Assembly (NCBI GenBank): GCA_964423645.1
Contig: CAYRFE010000001.1
Span: 113,076-177,075, forward strand
Reading direction: 5' to 3'
Source: CAYRFE01 sp964423645 [NCBI: uncultured bacterium]
Lineage (GTDB): Bacteria; Macinerneyibacteriota; Macinerneyibacteria; Macinerneyibacteriales
DNA: 64,000 bases
In this document: in pieces, positions 54,549 to 62,558 of the stretch
How the letters are laid out: every line of letters begins with the position of its first letter
Numbering within the stretch: the stretch's first letter is position 1
The notes under the pieces: model-generated
Database searches by the model: none
What the model was told of the DNA's origin: nothing
The model's input: the letters and a program-made list of their open reading frames with translations, nothing else
Program-made: the position numbers and the translations under genes

Positions 54549-55496
54549 ATGAAATATTCAATAGTTTTTGCACTTCTATTGAGCGTGGTGAGTACTATGT
54601 ATTCAGCTGTTCAACCGATTGCAATTGATCGTTTTCTCGCAGTTCGTAGCATTCCTACAACAGTCGATGTAAAGACAATGGTATACCGAGGCGTCTTTAA
54701 TGATTGTCATATGTTTGTTGATCTGAAAGACAACGCTATTTTTTTACTTGATATGGATTCGTTGGAATTGAAGGCTAAATATTTTTTCCGATTCGGCCGA
54801 TTTGACGGAGAAGTCGAGTCGCTACGTATGACGGCACATCATGGGAATCGTCTGTGGGTTTTGGATCAATTCAATCGTGTGACGCTGTTTGAGCATGGAG
54901 ATAATAAATTCATATTCAAAGCAACATTTTTTCTGACACCGTATGTATTGGTGACCAATATGTATGCATCACATCTTGGATTATTTGCATTTGGTCGGGA
55001 TACCGACGGTGTGTTTCATCTTAATCGATACAATGAGGTTGGCACGAAGATAGATGATATCAAGACCTTTAAACCACCAATGCCCGGTAATTTAATACTA
55101 TCACATGATTATAACGGTAACTTGTTCTATTCATTTCAATTTCAGGCAATCATTCACCACTTGACCATTGATAAAAAGAAAACGACAACCTATAAACCGG
55201 ACTTTGCTATTCGCTGGTCGGTAGAAAAAAATGAAATGTATAAAAACGGGATGGTATACAATATCGGTGAACTCGGACCGTCACATCTGTTTATATCCTA
55301 CTGGACGGTGCCTACCGGCGGACTATTCTCGATTATAGAAAAAAAGAGCAAAAAAGTTATTGCATCGTATACGTATCCTTTAGCTGAAGGATTTCTTTAC
55401 AAGGATCGTATCTATATCTATAATGAATCTTTTCAGGACAAAAACATGCAGTCGTTCTTAATTGAATTGCGGGCGAACGATATTATAAAAAAATAG
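54549..55496 (+). CDS. Secreted propeller-like protein of unknown function
   Basis: The 315-residue product has a signal peptide (cut about residue 19, after MYSA). The mature part consists of repeated strand pairs (LWVLDQFNRVTLFEHGDNKF, LGLFAFGRDTDGVFHLNRYN) suggestive of a six-bladed beta-propeller. A loose likeness to the lipoprotein at 62559 is visible in blade pattern, not in sequence identity. It starts 9 bases after the Lrp gene, and AAGGAG lies upstream. Confidence 0.7.
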   Translation: MKYSIVFALLLSVVSTMYSAVQPIAIDRFLAVRSIPTTVDVKTMVYRGVFNDCHMFVDLKDNAIFLLDMDSLELKAKYFFRFGRFDGEVESLRMTAHHGNRLWVLDQFNRVTLFEHGDNKFIFKATFFLTPYVLVTNMYASHLGLFAFGRDTDGVFHLNRYNEVGTKIDDIKTFKPPMPGNLILSHDYNGNLFYSFQFQAIIHHLTIDKKKTTTYKPDFAIRWSVEKNEMYKNGMVYNIGELGPSHLFISYWTVPTGGLFSIIEKKSKKVIASYTYPLAEGFLYKDRIYIYNESFQDKNMQSFLIELRANDIIKK

Positions 55497-55507
55497 AGAC
55501 GATTGAG

Positions 55508-56269
55508 ATGCAAGGATATGGGTCTGCATTCGCACGTGTTTATAATGTGCGGTGGGTTCTTTTTGCTCGTCAAAAAGCTGAAATTATTCTACCGTTTATT
55601 ACCCCTATAATTGAGAATCGCTCATTACCCAAAACATTGTTGGATGTTTGTTGCGGCACAGGCAGATTCGATTCTTTGTTTTTAGAACACGATTGGCATG
55701 TGACCGGTATTGATTTGTCACCGGACATGATTAATTTCGCCAAAGAAAATAACGAATTATTCGTAAATTCGGGTTCTGCCGACTATATTGTCGCAGATGC
55801 TTCATGCATGCGATTGGAAAAAAGCTATTCACTTGCAGTATCCCTTTATGATGCATTAAATCATTTACCGAATGCTGAAGCACTTGTATCCTGTTTTGAA
55901 TCGGTCTACAACGCATTGCACGTCGGCGGTCATTTTGTTTTTGATCTGAATACTCGAAAAGGCTTACTTCGATGGAATGGTATCTCTGTGACGGAAGATG
56001 ACGATATGACTATAATATCTCGCGGTGTGTTTGATGCGTCAATGGATAAAGCATATACGACAATTTCGGGATTTGTAAAGAATCCTAATCACTCATATGA
56101 ACGATTCAGTGAAACAGTTTATAATGTTGTCTACAACATGAATGATGTACAATCAATGCTTTATGATGTGGGGTTTAGTGCGATTCGCATGACCGACGGA
56201 ATACATTTAAATGAATCCCTTGACCAACCTGAAGATGTGGGGCGTGTGTTTTTTATTGCTGAGAAGTAA
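55508..56269 (+). CDS. SAM-dependent methyltransferase
   Basis: The 253-residue class I methyltransferase has motif I LLDVCCGTGRFDSLF (about 45-59), motif II-like VTGIDLSPDMINFAKEN and motif VADASCMRL with SYSLAVSLYDALNHL after it. The substrate is unknown; the type is similar to small-molecule methyltransferases of the YqeM/UbiE sort. It is the last gene of the Lrp unit, with 11 bases of spacing. Confidence 0.87.
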   Translation: MQGYGSAFARVYNVRWVLFARQKAEIILPFITPIIENRSLPKTLLDVCCGTGRFDSLFLEHDWHVTGIDLSPDMINFAKENNELFVNSGSADYIVADASCMRLEKSYSLAVSLYDALNHLPNAEALVSCFESVYNALHVGGHFVFDLNTRKGLLRWNGISVTEDDDMTIISRGVFDASMDKAYTTISGFVKNPNHSYERFSETVYNVVYNMNDVQSMLYDVGFSAIRMTDGIHLNESLDQPEDVGRVFFIAEK

Positions 56270-56572
56270 TTACGATTCTTTTACAATGTTATTTTTAGAT
56301 ATCGTGTAATAATATAGGGATACATTATGTTGTGTTTTTAAACAACGCTTCTTTTATAAATACAGATCTTTTATTTTTATCTTCACACAAAAAGCAATAA
56401 AATTGGCAAATCTTTAAAAATATCTATAATTCTGTGGTTTTGCCTACACCATATAATGGAACACTTATTATGTGTTATCTACAGAAAAATTATATACTTC
56501 AAAAAATACTTGAATTGCCTCACGCTGATTTTTTAATGCCGGTTATTGGATTTTTCGTTGCCTGCAGGTTTT

Positions 56573-56655
56573 TTAGGGGTGAGGGGACGAAGTCCCCGCT
56601 ATTAAATTCATGAAGCCCCTTACGAATTCACCGGAAGGGGTTTGGGGATGGCACA
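56573..56655. repeat. Palindromic intergenic repeat, core copy
   Basis: AGGGGTGAGGGGACGAAGTC with CCCC, then GCCCCTTACG and CGGAAGGGG arms and GTTTGGGGATGGC: a slightly diverged core member of the family. Confidence 0.65.
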
Positions 56656-56672
56656 ATTTCAAAACTCATGCC

Positions 56673-56700
56673 TTACTTTTTGTCTTGCCACAAGAAGTAA
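56673..56700. repeat. Inverted repeat with CTTGCC loop
   Basis: TTACTTTTTGT (56673-56683) and ACAAGAAGTAA (56690-56700) pair with one mismatch, followed by ACAAAAAAGTCAAGGCTG. From memory a very similar sequence is frequent in several Bacteroidota and other genomes; this was not checked. Confidence 0.45.
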
Positions 56701-56817
56701 CAAAAAAGTCAAGGCTGTAAAAAATCAGCGACACTTCTGCGTATTTTTTCTACGAGAAAAGTAACGCCATATAGGAGTTCCCTAATTGAATTGCTTCACG
56801 ATAATTGTTTAATCTAA

Positions 56818-57012
56818 ATGGGTCAAATTCCCCGAAGCTTGCTTCGGCTTCACTATTATAATTTTGTTATTATTAGGGGTGTGGGGACGAAGTCCCCACA
56901 ATATTAGAAATTAAGCCCCTCCCAAAACGAAAAGGGAGGGGTTTGGGGTGGGCGAACAAATATAGTATTTTTTGGGGAGATACCCCGTAGCTTGCTGCGG
57001 GGTAGTTCATTG
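56818..57012. repeat. Long palindromic intergenic repeat (about 195 bp), copy 5
   Basis: This is nearly identical to the copy at 2651-2845 over the whole length, including non-paired AT-rich linkers (TATTATAATTTTGTTATTAT). The only difference I see inside the unit is AAAACG versus AAAAAG in the loop of the central arm, apart from the outer edges. Confidence 0.8.
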
Positions 57013-57270
57013 CCGTTATTTGAAATCGTAGAATTCATTCCCCTTCATACTGAAGGGGTGGTATCCGACGGATGACGGTGTAGTATGGCGTTGTCGTTTC
57101 GACGAAGCCTACCGGTGAGGCGAAATCTCAGTTAAATAATATCACATAGAGCATCAACTCGAACTGTGATTTCTCACCTAAAGGTTCGAAATGACACACT
57201 CTGATCCCCGCCTGACAAGGAGGGACGCACAAAGTGAGAGAGAGACGAAATAATCGTTGATGCTTTCAAA

Positions 57271-57324
57271 CTCCCCAAATCACTCTTTGTTAAAGAGCGG
57301 ACGGAATGTACTCATTCGGGGGAG
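57271..57324. repeat. Three-armed inverted-repeat element, copy B
   Basis: CTCCCC (57271-57276) pairs with GGGGAG (57319-57324) and encloses CTCTTT-GTT-AAAGAG (57283-57297) and GAATG-TACT-CATTC (57304-57317). It matches copy A at 944-999 in order, arm length and spacing. Confidence 0.55.
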
Positions 57325-57404
57325 TTCGTGTCAATTATTTTTCAAACAGAATTGAAACATTTCCACATGTTCTAATGTCATATATGCATACAGAAGGAGG
57401 CAAT

Positions 57405-58055
57405 ATGGCAACAATTAAAAAATTAATGTCGTTTTTGGGGAAATACTTCGGTGTTATAACCAAAGGGAGGACTTATCTGAATTTGATCTATTTAAGTTTG
57501 GTGTTTCCCTTGGGTTTGCTCTACTTTGTATATCTTATAACCGGACTTTCTTTAAGCGCGGGTTTATTGATATTAATTATCAGTATTCCGTTTATTCTTG
57601 TATTTGTACTTTCTTGGTGGGGTTTTATCCATCTGGAGCGGTTACAAGCACATTATTTGTTGGGTATAAAGCTTGATCCAATTAATGGCAAGGAGACGCG
57701 TTTTTTCAGTCGCTGTTGGGAGTGGATACGTCATCCGTTGAATTGGAAAGGGTTATTGTTCCTTTTGATAAAATTTCCGTTTGGTATTGTCACTTTTGTA
57801 ATTGGGACTATTTTATTATCCATTGTCAGCGTTTTGATCGCTGCACCATTTTATTATTCTGATGCTGAAATTTATGAAATTGTGGCTTTTGGAAAGATCA
57901 TCGACACGTTACCTGAAGCACTATTGGTTTCGTTGATTGGTCTTGCATTGTTATTCCCGGTACTTCATATATGTAATGCGGTCGCTTTTGTGTGGAAAAA
58001 AATGTCGGAGTTGTTATTGAATCATACAGTAAAAACACCTGTGGTGACACCGTAA
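57405..58055 (+). CDS. Integral membrane protein, putative-sensor-domain type
   Basis: The 216-residue product has about four membrane segments (24-45, 47-70, 120-150, 175-200). The layout and stretches such as RTYLNLIYLSLVFPLGLLYF and HPLNWKGLLFLLIKFPFGIV resemble the 'putative sensor' membrane domain usually found in front of histidine kinases. Here it stands alone. The ATG at 57405 has AAGGAGG upstream; the longer frame runs into the repeat. Function unknown. Confidence 0.8.
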   Translation: MATIKKLMSFLGKYFGVITKGRTYLNLIYLSLVFPLGLLYFVYLITGLSLSAGLLILIISIPFILVFVLSWWGFIHLERLQAHYLLGIKLDPINGKETRFFSRCWEWIRHPLNWKGLLFLLIKFPFGIVTFVIGTILLSIVSVLIAAPFYYSDAEIYEIVAFGKIIDTLPEALLVSLIGLALLFPVLHICNAVAFVWKKMSELLLNHTVKTPVVTP

Positions 58056-58082
58056 TACACGCCTTTTTCGGTTCCGGGTATA

Positions 58083-58119
58083 CCGGTCGGTTGCATTAAC
58101 AACCGGCCGGGTTTGTTTT
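58083..58119 (+). terminator. Intrinsic terminator after the membrane-protein gene
   Basis: CCGGTCGGTTG (58083-58093) pairs with CAACCGGCCGG (58100-58110), with one G-T pair, followed by GTTTGTTTT. Confidence 0.85.
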
Positions 58120-58164
58120 AAAGAAATATAAATCATCACAAAACCATGTTCTCTGATGAATGAC

Positions 58165-58193
58165 TTGCATTTTCTAAAAAAATGTCTTATAAT
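58165..58193 (+). promoter_or_regulatory. Promoter of thrS
   Basis: TTGCAT (58165-58170), 17-bp spacer, TATAAT (58188-58193). It implies a leader of about 155 bases before thrS. Confidence 0.65.
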
Positions 58194-58199
58194 TCCCTC

Positions 58200-58356
58200 G
58201 GTGAGTGACAATATGAATATCAGTTTTTATATCAAATTCAATGAAACTCTGTATGTCGTTTCGACGGCATATAGGTATGTTATAACGCGCAGTGCGCGTA
58301 TATAATGTATTTTTCACATTTACACCATTTTAACACTATTAAAAAGGAGGATTTTT
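58200..58356 (+). promoter_or_regulatory. Structured 5' leader of thrS
   Basis: The leader holds TATGTCGT-TTCG-ACGGCATA (58252-58271; 8-bp stem, UUCG tetraloop) and ACGCGC-AGT-GCGCGT (58285-58299), then an unstructured A/T stretch and AAAAAGGAGG before the ATG. ThrRS of E. coli represses its own translation by binding leader hairpins that mimic tRNA. Something alike may occur here; no T-box core sequence is seen. Confidence 0.4.
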
Positions 58357-60273
58357 ATGATTAATATACAATTACCCGACGGAAAAGTCCTTTCTGTCGA
58401 AAGAGGCTCATCGGTCTACGATGTGGCGATGTCGATCGCATCGGGGCTTGCAAAACGTGCATTGTGCGGAGCTGTCGACGGTCAGCTTGTGGATCTCAAT
58501 TACAAACTTGAAAAAGACGCACAGGTGAAGATTATTACCGGTGACGACGCTGAGGGGAAAGAGGTGTATCGTCACAGCGCATCTCATCTTATGGCTCAGG
58601 CGGTACGTCATTTATTTCCGGGAGTAAAAGTTACTATCGGCCCTGCGATCGAGAACGGTTTTTACTATGACTTCGATTTGGACCACTCGTTCAGCGATGA
58701 GGATCTGGTAAAAATTGAAGCAGAGATACAACGTATCGTGAAAGAAGATATTCCCGTGACACGTCATGAAATGGGAAAAGAAGAAGCGATCGCATTTTTT
58801 GAGAAAAAAGGTGAAACGTATAAAATGGAGATCATTCGTGATATTGAAGCGGATCATGTGAGTGTGTATACCCAAGGCGATTTTGCTGATTTGTGTCGCG
58901 GGCCTCACGTGAAAAGTACCGGAATATTGAAAAATGTAAAGTTGTTGTCGGTTGCAGGGGCATATTGGCGTGGTGATGAAAAAAATAAAATGCTTCAGAG
59001 AATTTACGCGACCGCCTTTCCAAAAAAAGAAGAACTGGATGAGTATATCAACAGATTAGAAGAAGCGAAGAAGCGTGATCATAGGAAAATCGGCAAAGAC
59101 ATGGGATTGTATTCTATTCATGAAGAAGCCGGTCCCGGTCTTATTTACTGGCATCCGAAAGGAGCGCGGATTCGTGTCGCCATAGAGAATTTTTGGCGTG
59201 ATGAGCATTATAAAAACGGCTATGAGCAACTCTTTACTCCGCATATGGGAAAAAGCTGGTTGTGGGAAACAAGCGGTCATTTGTCGTTCTATAAAGACAG
59301 CATGTATAGTGAGATGGAAGTTGATGAGCAGGATTATTACATCAAACCGATGAACTGTCCGTTCCATATAATGATCTATAAATCGGATACTCACAGCTAC
59401 CGTGATCTTCCGCTACGTTGGGCAGAACTGGGTACTGTATATCGTTACGAGCGTTCCGGTGCATTGCACGGACTTTTGCGCGTGCGCGGGTTTACTCAGG
59501 ATGATGCGCATATTATCTGTACCCCCGAGCAGATCGATGATGAGATAAGTGAAGTATTACGTTTTAGCTTATACATGTGGCGAGTATTCGGATTTACCGA
59601 TATCAAGGCATATTTGTCAACCAAGCCGAAAGAGAAATCGGTTGGTGAGGAAAGTCGTTGGTTGCAGGCGCAGGAATCATTACAGAAAGCCATCGAGCGT
59701 GAAGGATTGCAGTTTGAAGTGGATGACGGCGGTGGCGCATTCTACGGGCCGAAGATCGATCTCAAAGTCAAAGATACTTTGGGTCGTGAATGGCAGATGA
59801 CCACTATTCAATTCGACTTTAATTTGCCTGAGCGTTTTGATATGACCTATGTTGATGCCGACGGTAAAGAAAAACGTCCGTACATGGTGCATCGTGCGTT
59901 GCTCGGCAGTATTGAGCGTTTCTTTGGTGTGCTTATAGAAAACTACGCGGGAGCATTCCCGATATGGCTGCATCCGGTACAGGCGATTATATTGCCGATA
60001 TCGGATAAATTCAACGATTATGCACTATCGGTACAGAAAGCGATGAAAACTGCCGGTATACGCGCAGATGTTGATCTGCGCAATGAAAAGGTCGGTTATA
60101 AGATCCGTGAAGCTCAGGTCAAGGAAAAGATACCGTATATGCTTGTGGTCGGCGAAAAAGAAATGAATGACGGCACTGTGGCGGTGCGTACCCGTAAGGG
60201 CGAAGATCTTGGAGCGCAACCGACTGCCGATTTTATCAATAAAGTGTTGGAAGACATACGGGAAAAACGGTAA
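58357..60273 (+). CDS. thrS: Threonyl-tRNA synthetase
   Basis: The 638-residue class II synthetase charges tRNA-Thr. It has a TGS domain (1 to about 62), the editing domain with HSASHLMAQAVRHLFP and the DLCRGPH zinc/editing motif, the catalytic core (motif 2 YRYERSGALHGLLRVRGFTQ, motif 3 region RPYMVHRALLGSIERFFGVL), and an anticodon-binding domain (about 540-635). All parts are complete. It has AAAAAGGAGG upstream and its own terminator. Confidence 0.98.
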   Translation: MINIQLPDGKVLSVERGSSVYDVAMSIASGLAKRALCGAVDGQLVDLNYKLEKDAQVKIITGDDAEGKEVYRHSASHLMAQAVRHLFPGVKVTIGPAIENGFYYDFDLDHSFSDEDLVKIEAEIQRIVKEDIPVTRHEMGKEEAIAFFEKKGETYKMEIIRDIEADHVSVYTQGDFADLCRGPHVKSTGILKNVKLLSVAGAYWRGDEKNKMLQRIYATAFPKKEELDEYINRLEEAKKRDHRKIGKDMGLYSIHEEAGPGLIYWHPKGARIRVAIENFWRDEHYKNGYEQLFTPHMGKSWLWETSGHLSFYKDSMYSEMEVDEQDYYIKPMNCPFHIMIYKSDTHSYRDLPLRWAELGTVYRYERSGALHGLLRVRGFTQDDAHIICTPEQIDDEISEVLRFSLYMWRVFGFTDIKAYLSTKPKEKSVGEESRWLQAQESLQKAIEREGLQFEVDDGGGAFYGPKIDLKVKDTLGREWQMTTIQFDFNLPERFDMTYVDADGKEKRPYMVHRALLGSIERFFGVLIENYAGAFPIWLHPVQAIILPISDKFNDYALSVQKAMKTAGIRADVDLRNEKVGYKIREAQVKEKIPYMLVVGEKEMNDGTVAVRTRKGEDLGAQPTADFINKVLEDIREKR

Positions 60274-60298
60274 GGATTAGCGGCATGAATAACTGTAG

Positions 60299-60327
60299 GG
60301 GCACGGCGTATCGTGCCCTTGCTTTTT
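60299..60327 (+). terminator. Intrinsic terminator of thrS
   Basis: GGGCACG (60299-60305) pairs with CGTGCCC (60312-60318), followed by TTGCTTTTT. Confidence 0.85.
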
Positions 60328-60338
60328 AACGGACTCAT

Positions 60339-61232
60339 ATGAGCAACGAATTATCCGTTATAATCAAAAGTTTTATCCGCTACTACCGCATTGAGAAGAA
60401 TGCGTCTCCGCATACGTGTGCGTCGTATTCATATGATCTCAAACGTTTTGCCGCATTTTTAGAAAATAATGAATTGTCGCTCACTACGTTAAATCGTGAG
60501 AAGATCGTCGATTACTTCCTTTCTATGCGTGACACCGATTATGCACCAACGTCCATTTATCGAAACTACGCATCGTTAAAAGAATTTTTTGCATTTTGTG
60601 TGTCCGAGAAAATCTTGCAAGAATCCCCGATGGCGCTTATGGATAGTCCGAAGCGTTGGCAGTCGTTGCCGGGTGTGTTGACCGCTCAGCAAATAACGGC
60701 ATTGTTGGATTCGATACAAAAAAACACGGAAAAGGGATCACGTGACACTGCGTTAATTGAAATGATGTACGCCACAGGAATGCGTGTGTCGGAAGCAGTG
60801 AATGCACGGCTGAACGACATTATCTGGGATTACATGGTTATTCGTATACGAGGAAAAGGCAATAAGGAACGTCTCGTGCCGTTCGGTAAATTCGCGGCGG
60901 ATGCATTAAAAAACTATATTCCGATTCGCAAATCTCATGTTGGCGGTAAGACAGACGACGGGTTTATATTTCTAAATCAGCGAGGAACAAAGATAAGCAG
61001 GTCGGGTATTTGGCGTATATTGAAAGAATACTATCTTAAAATCGGTGCTGCAGACGCGCATCCGCATACTCTGCGCCATAGTTTTGCTACGCACATGCTT
61101 AATAACGGTGCAGACATACGCTACGTACAGGAAATGCTCGGGCACAGTGATATTTCCACGACACAAATCTATACGCATATCACAAGTGACGAACTTAAAG
61201 CGGCGTATTACAAATTTCATCCCAGAAAATAA
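60339..61232 (+). CDS. xerD: Tyrosine recombinase XerC/XerD
   Basis: The 297-residue recombinase has the SAM-like N-terminal domain (about 8-95) and a catalytic domain with Arg149 (TGMRVSEA), Lys173 (RGKGNKER), His243 and Arg246 (HPHTLRHSF), His269 (LGHSD) and Tyr278 (TQIYTHI). It resolves chromosome dimers at dif with a partner recombinase; whether it is XerC, XerD or a single-Xer system is undecided. Size and context (housekeeping genes, no attachment sites seen) speak against a phage integrase. Ribosome site is weak. Confidence 0.92.
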   Translation: MSNELSVIIKSFIRYYRIEKNASPHTCASYSYDLKRFAAFLENNELSLTTLNREKIVDYFLSMRDTDYAPTSIYRNYASLKEFFAFCVSEKILQESPMALMDSPKRWQSLPGVLTAQQITALLDSIQKNTEKGSRDTALIEMMYATGMRVSEAVNARLNDIIWDYMVIRIRGKGNKERLVPFGKFAADALKNYIPIRKSHVGGKTDDGFIFLNQRGTKISRSGIWRILKEYYLKIGAADAHPHTLRHSFATHMLNNGADIRYVQEMLGHSDISTTQIYTHITSDELKAAYYKFHPRK

Positions 61233-61301
61233 TTTTCATTTTTTTTGTTATTTGAGACCGACGCGTAAGTTAAACATCTTAGTTTTCGTTATCTATAAAA
61301 C

Positions 61302-61415
61302 AGGGGTGTGGGGACGAAATCCCCATTATATAATAAATTAATCCCCTCCCGACGGTCATCGAGTGATTGCGCAAGCAATCGTACCGAGATGCGGGAGGGG
61401 TTTGGGGTGGGCACA
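61302..61415. repeat. Palindromic intergenic repeat with enlarged central arm
   Basis: AGGGGTGTGGGGACGAAATC with CCCC, then CCCCTCCCG and CGGGAGGGG separated by a 35-base insert that forms its own hairpins (GATTGC-GCAA-GCAATC), ending GTTTGGGGTGGGC. It is a core family member with an expanded loop. Confidence 0.65.
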
Positions 61416-61489
61416 AATTCAAAATATGGTAGTTTTGCAAAGGCCTCTAGTAGTAGATTTACAAATATCTCGTTTATTCATTTTACCAC

Positions 61490-61518
61490 TTGACGAAACA
61501 CTGAAATGGCAGTATATG
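61490..61518 (+). promoter_or_regulatory. Promoter of the membrane-protein/winged-helix pair
   Basis: TTGACG (61490-61495), 17-bp spacer, TATATG (61513-61518). Twin palindromes start 3 bases further on, over the expected transcription start. Confidence 0.6.
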
Positions 61519-61520
61519 TA

Positions 61521-61551
61521 AATAACAGGTTATTATAAATAACTGGTTATT
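61521..61551 (+). promoter_or_regulatory. Twin palindromic operators
   Basis: AATAAC-AG-GTTATT (61521-61534) and AATAAC-TG-GTTATT (61538-61551) are two perfect 6-2-6 palindromes whose centres are 17 bp apart. They lie between the -10 box and the ribosome site. The most likely ligand is the winged-helix protein encoded by the second gene of the unit, giving autorepression. Confidence 0.65.
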
Positions 61552-61564
61552 GAAAGGTGGGCTT

Positions 61565-62137
61565 ATGAACACAATGCGAAAAGAAGAGATAAATGCAATG
61601 AAAAAAAGTGTCAGCGACGGTATCGCAGAAATGATCATCGGGTTTATGTTCATGTGGTGGGGGAGTAAAGTATTTGGCGGATTTATGGGAGAATTATCGC
61701 CGATAGCTTATATTTTTGTTTGGCTTATCAAACCGCTTAAAGCAAAAATAACCTATCCGCGTATTGGTTTTTTCAAGCTTAATAAGGTGCGGCAACGGAA
61801 ATCCGATATGAGTTTACTGTTCATAATAACAGGAATATTGGTTTTGGGTATCGGTGCGTTTTATATACCGGGTGCGCGTGATTTTATCAGACTGCATACC
61901 GCTTTGGTATTTTCAATGCCATTTTCGATCCTCGCCATAGCAGCATATCTGATAACGCGGGTATGGAGATTCCTTGTCTATGGCGTACTTATGGTGGGCG
62001 GTTTTGTTTTTTTGTCATCAATGAGGCAAGGAATTGATTTTGTGTTTTTGAGTAGTGGAGGGGTGATGTTTATCACAGGATTAATAATTCTGATATGTTT
62101 TATCAAAAAAAATCCGATTACCTCAAATGAGGAGTAA
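61565..62137 (+). CDS. Small membrane protein of unknown function
   Basis: The 190-residue product has a basic/acidic N-terminus (MNTMRKEEINAMKKSVSDGI) and five or six membrane segments arranged in pairs. I do not recognise the family. The start follows AAGGTGG. It lies 2 bases before the winged-helix regulator gene, so the two are probably one unit under the twin operators. Such pairs often link a regulator to the transporter or membrane function that it controls. Confidence 0.72.
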   Translation: MNTMRKEEINAMKKSVSDGIAEMIIGFMFMWWGSKVFGGFMGELSPIAYIFVWLIKPLKAKITYPRIGFFKLNKVRQRKSDMSLLFIITGILVLGIGAFYIPGARDFIRLHTALVFSMPFSILAIAAYLITRVWRFLVYGVLMVGGFVFLSSMRQGIDFVFLSSGGVMFITGLIILICFIKKNPITSNEE

Positions 62138-62139
62138 GT

Positions 62140-62436
62140 ATGTCAGACGATATACTATACTCTCTACTTCATGAACCATCTCGCTTGCTTCTTGTGTTGA
62201 AGCTTTATCCGCTTGAGTGTGCCGATTTCACGTATCTGGTGAGAGAAACGGGATTAGCAAAGGGAAATGTATCGCAGCATTTACAAAAGCTCGAAGAGGC
62301 GGGAATTGTCACGATCACCAAGGAGTTTGTCGGGAAAATACCTCGCACAGTGATACGGCTTACCGATGAAGGCAGGAAGGCATTGAAGAAGTATAAACAA
62401 AGCTTAGGTGATTTATTGAAAGATGTTGAAACATAA
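62140..62436 (+). CDS. Winged-helix transcriptional regulator (HTH_34/ArsR-like)
   Basis: The 98-residue product is a compact winged helix: LLHEPSRLLLVLKLYPLECA, recognition region RETGLAKGNVSQHLQKLEEA and wing GIVTITKEFVGKIPRTVIRL. It belongs to the single-domain 'winged helix DNA-binding' group related to ArsR/MarR. It has no cysteine pair for metal sensing. The probable target is the twin palindrome at 61521-61551, upstream of its own operon. AGGAG precedes the ATG. Confidence 0.87.
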   Translation: MSDDILYSLLHEPSRLLLVLKLYPLECADFTYLVRETGLAKGNVSQHLQKLEEAGIVTITKEFVGKIPRTVIRLTDEGRKALKKYKQSLGDLLKDVET

Positions 62437-62484
62437 TACTGAGTATTGCGTATAAAATTTTATAGGGAAAATTGTAAAGCGCCC

Positions 62485-62512
62485 TTGACAGATTTGAAAA
62501 AGTCCGTATACT
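62485..62512 (+). promoter_or_regulatory. Near-consensus promoter of the propeller lipoprotein gene
   Basis: TTGACA (62485-62490), 16-bp spacer, TATACT (62507-62512). Confidence 0.75.
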
Positions 62513-62558
62513 GATGTTAAGCGAACTTTACATGTGTTCATATGATAAGGAGGTCATC

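Larger units (their letters stand above)
56270..57404. other. Gene-free, repeat-rich interval
   Basis: No gene is credible in these roughly 1.1 kb. The first 300 bases are AT-rich with no clear structure. Then come a core repeat (56573-56655), a hairpin with a repeat-like look (56673-56700), a full-length repeat (56818-57012), a stretch similar to 1083-1130 (57170-57215), and the second three-armed element (57271-57324). Confidence 0.6.

Noticed and set aside
56460-57012. Repeat block as a CRISPR array
   Set aside because: Units differ in length, are palindromic and are not regularly spaced by unique spacers; no cas genes are in the window.
57260-57330. Three-armed element B as a tRNA gene
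   Set aside because: Arms are too short, no TTCGANNC T-loop pattern stands in the right place, and no CCA-compatible acceptor stem is present.
60339-61232. Tyrosine recombinase as integrase of a mobile element
   Set aside because: No attachment-site repeats, tRNA gene or cargo genes are seen; length and motifs fit XerC/XerD.
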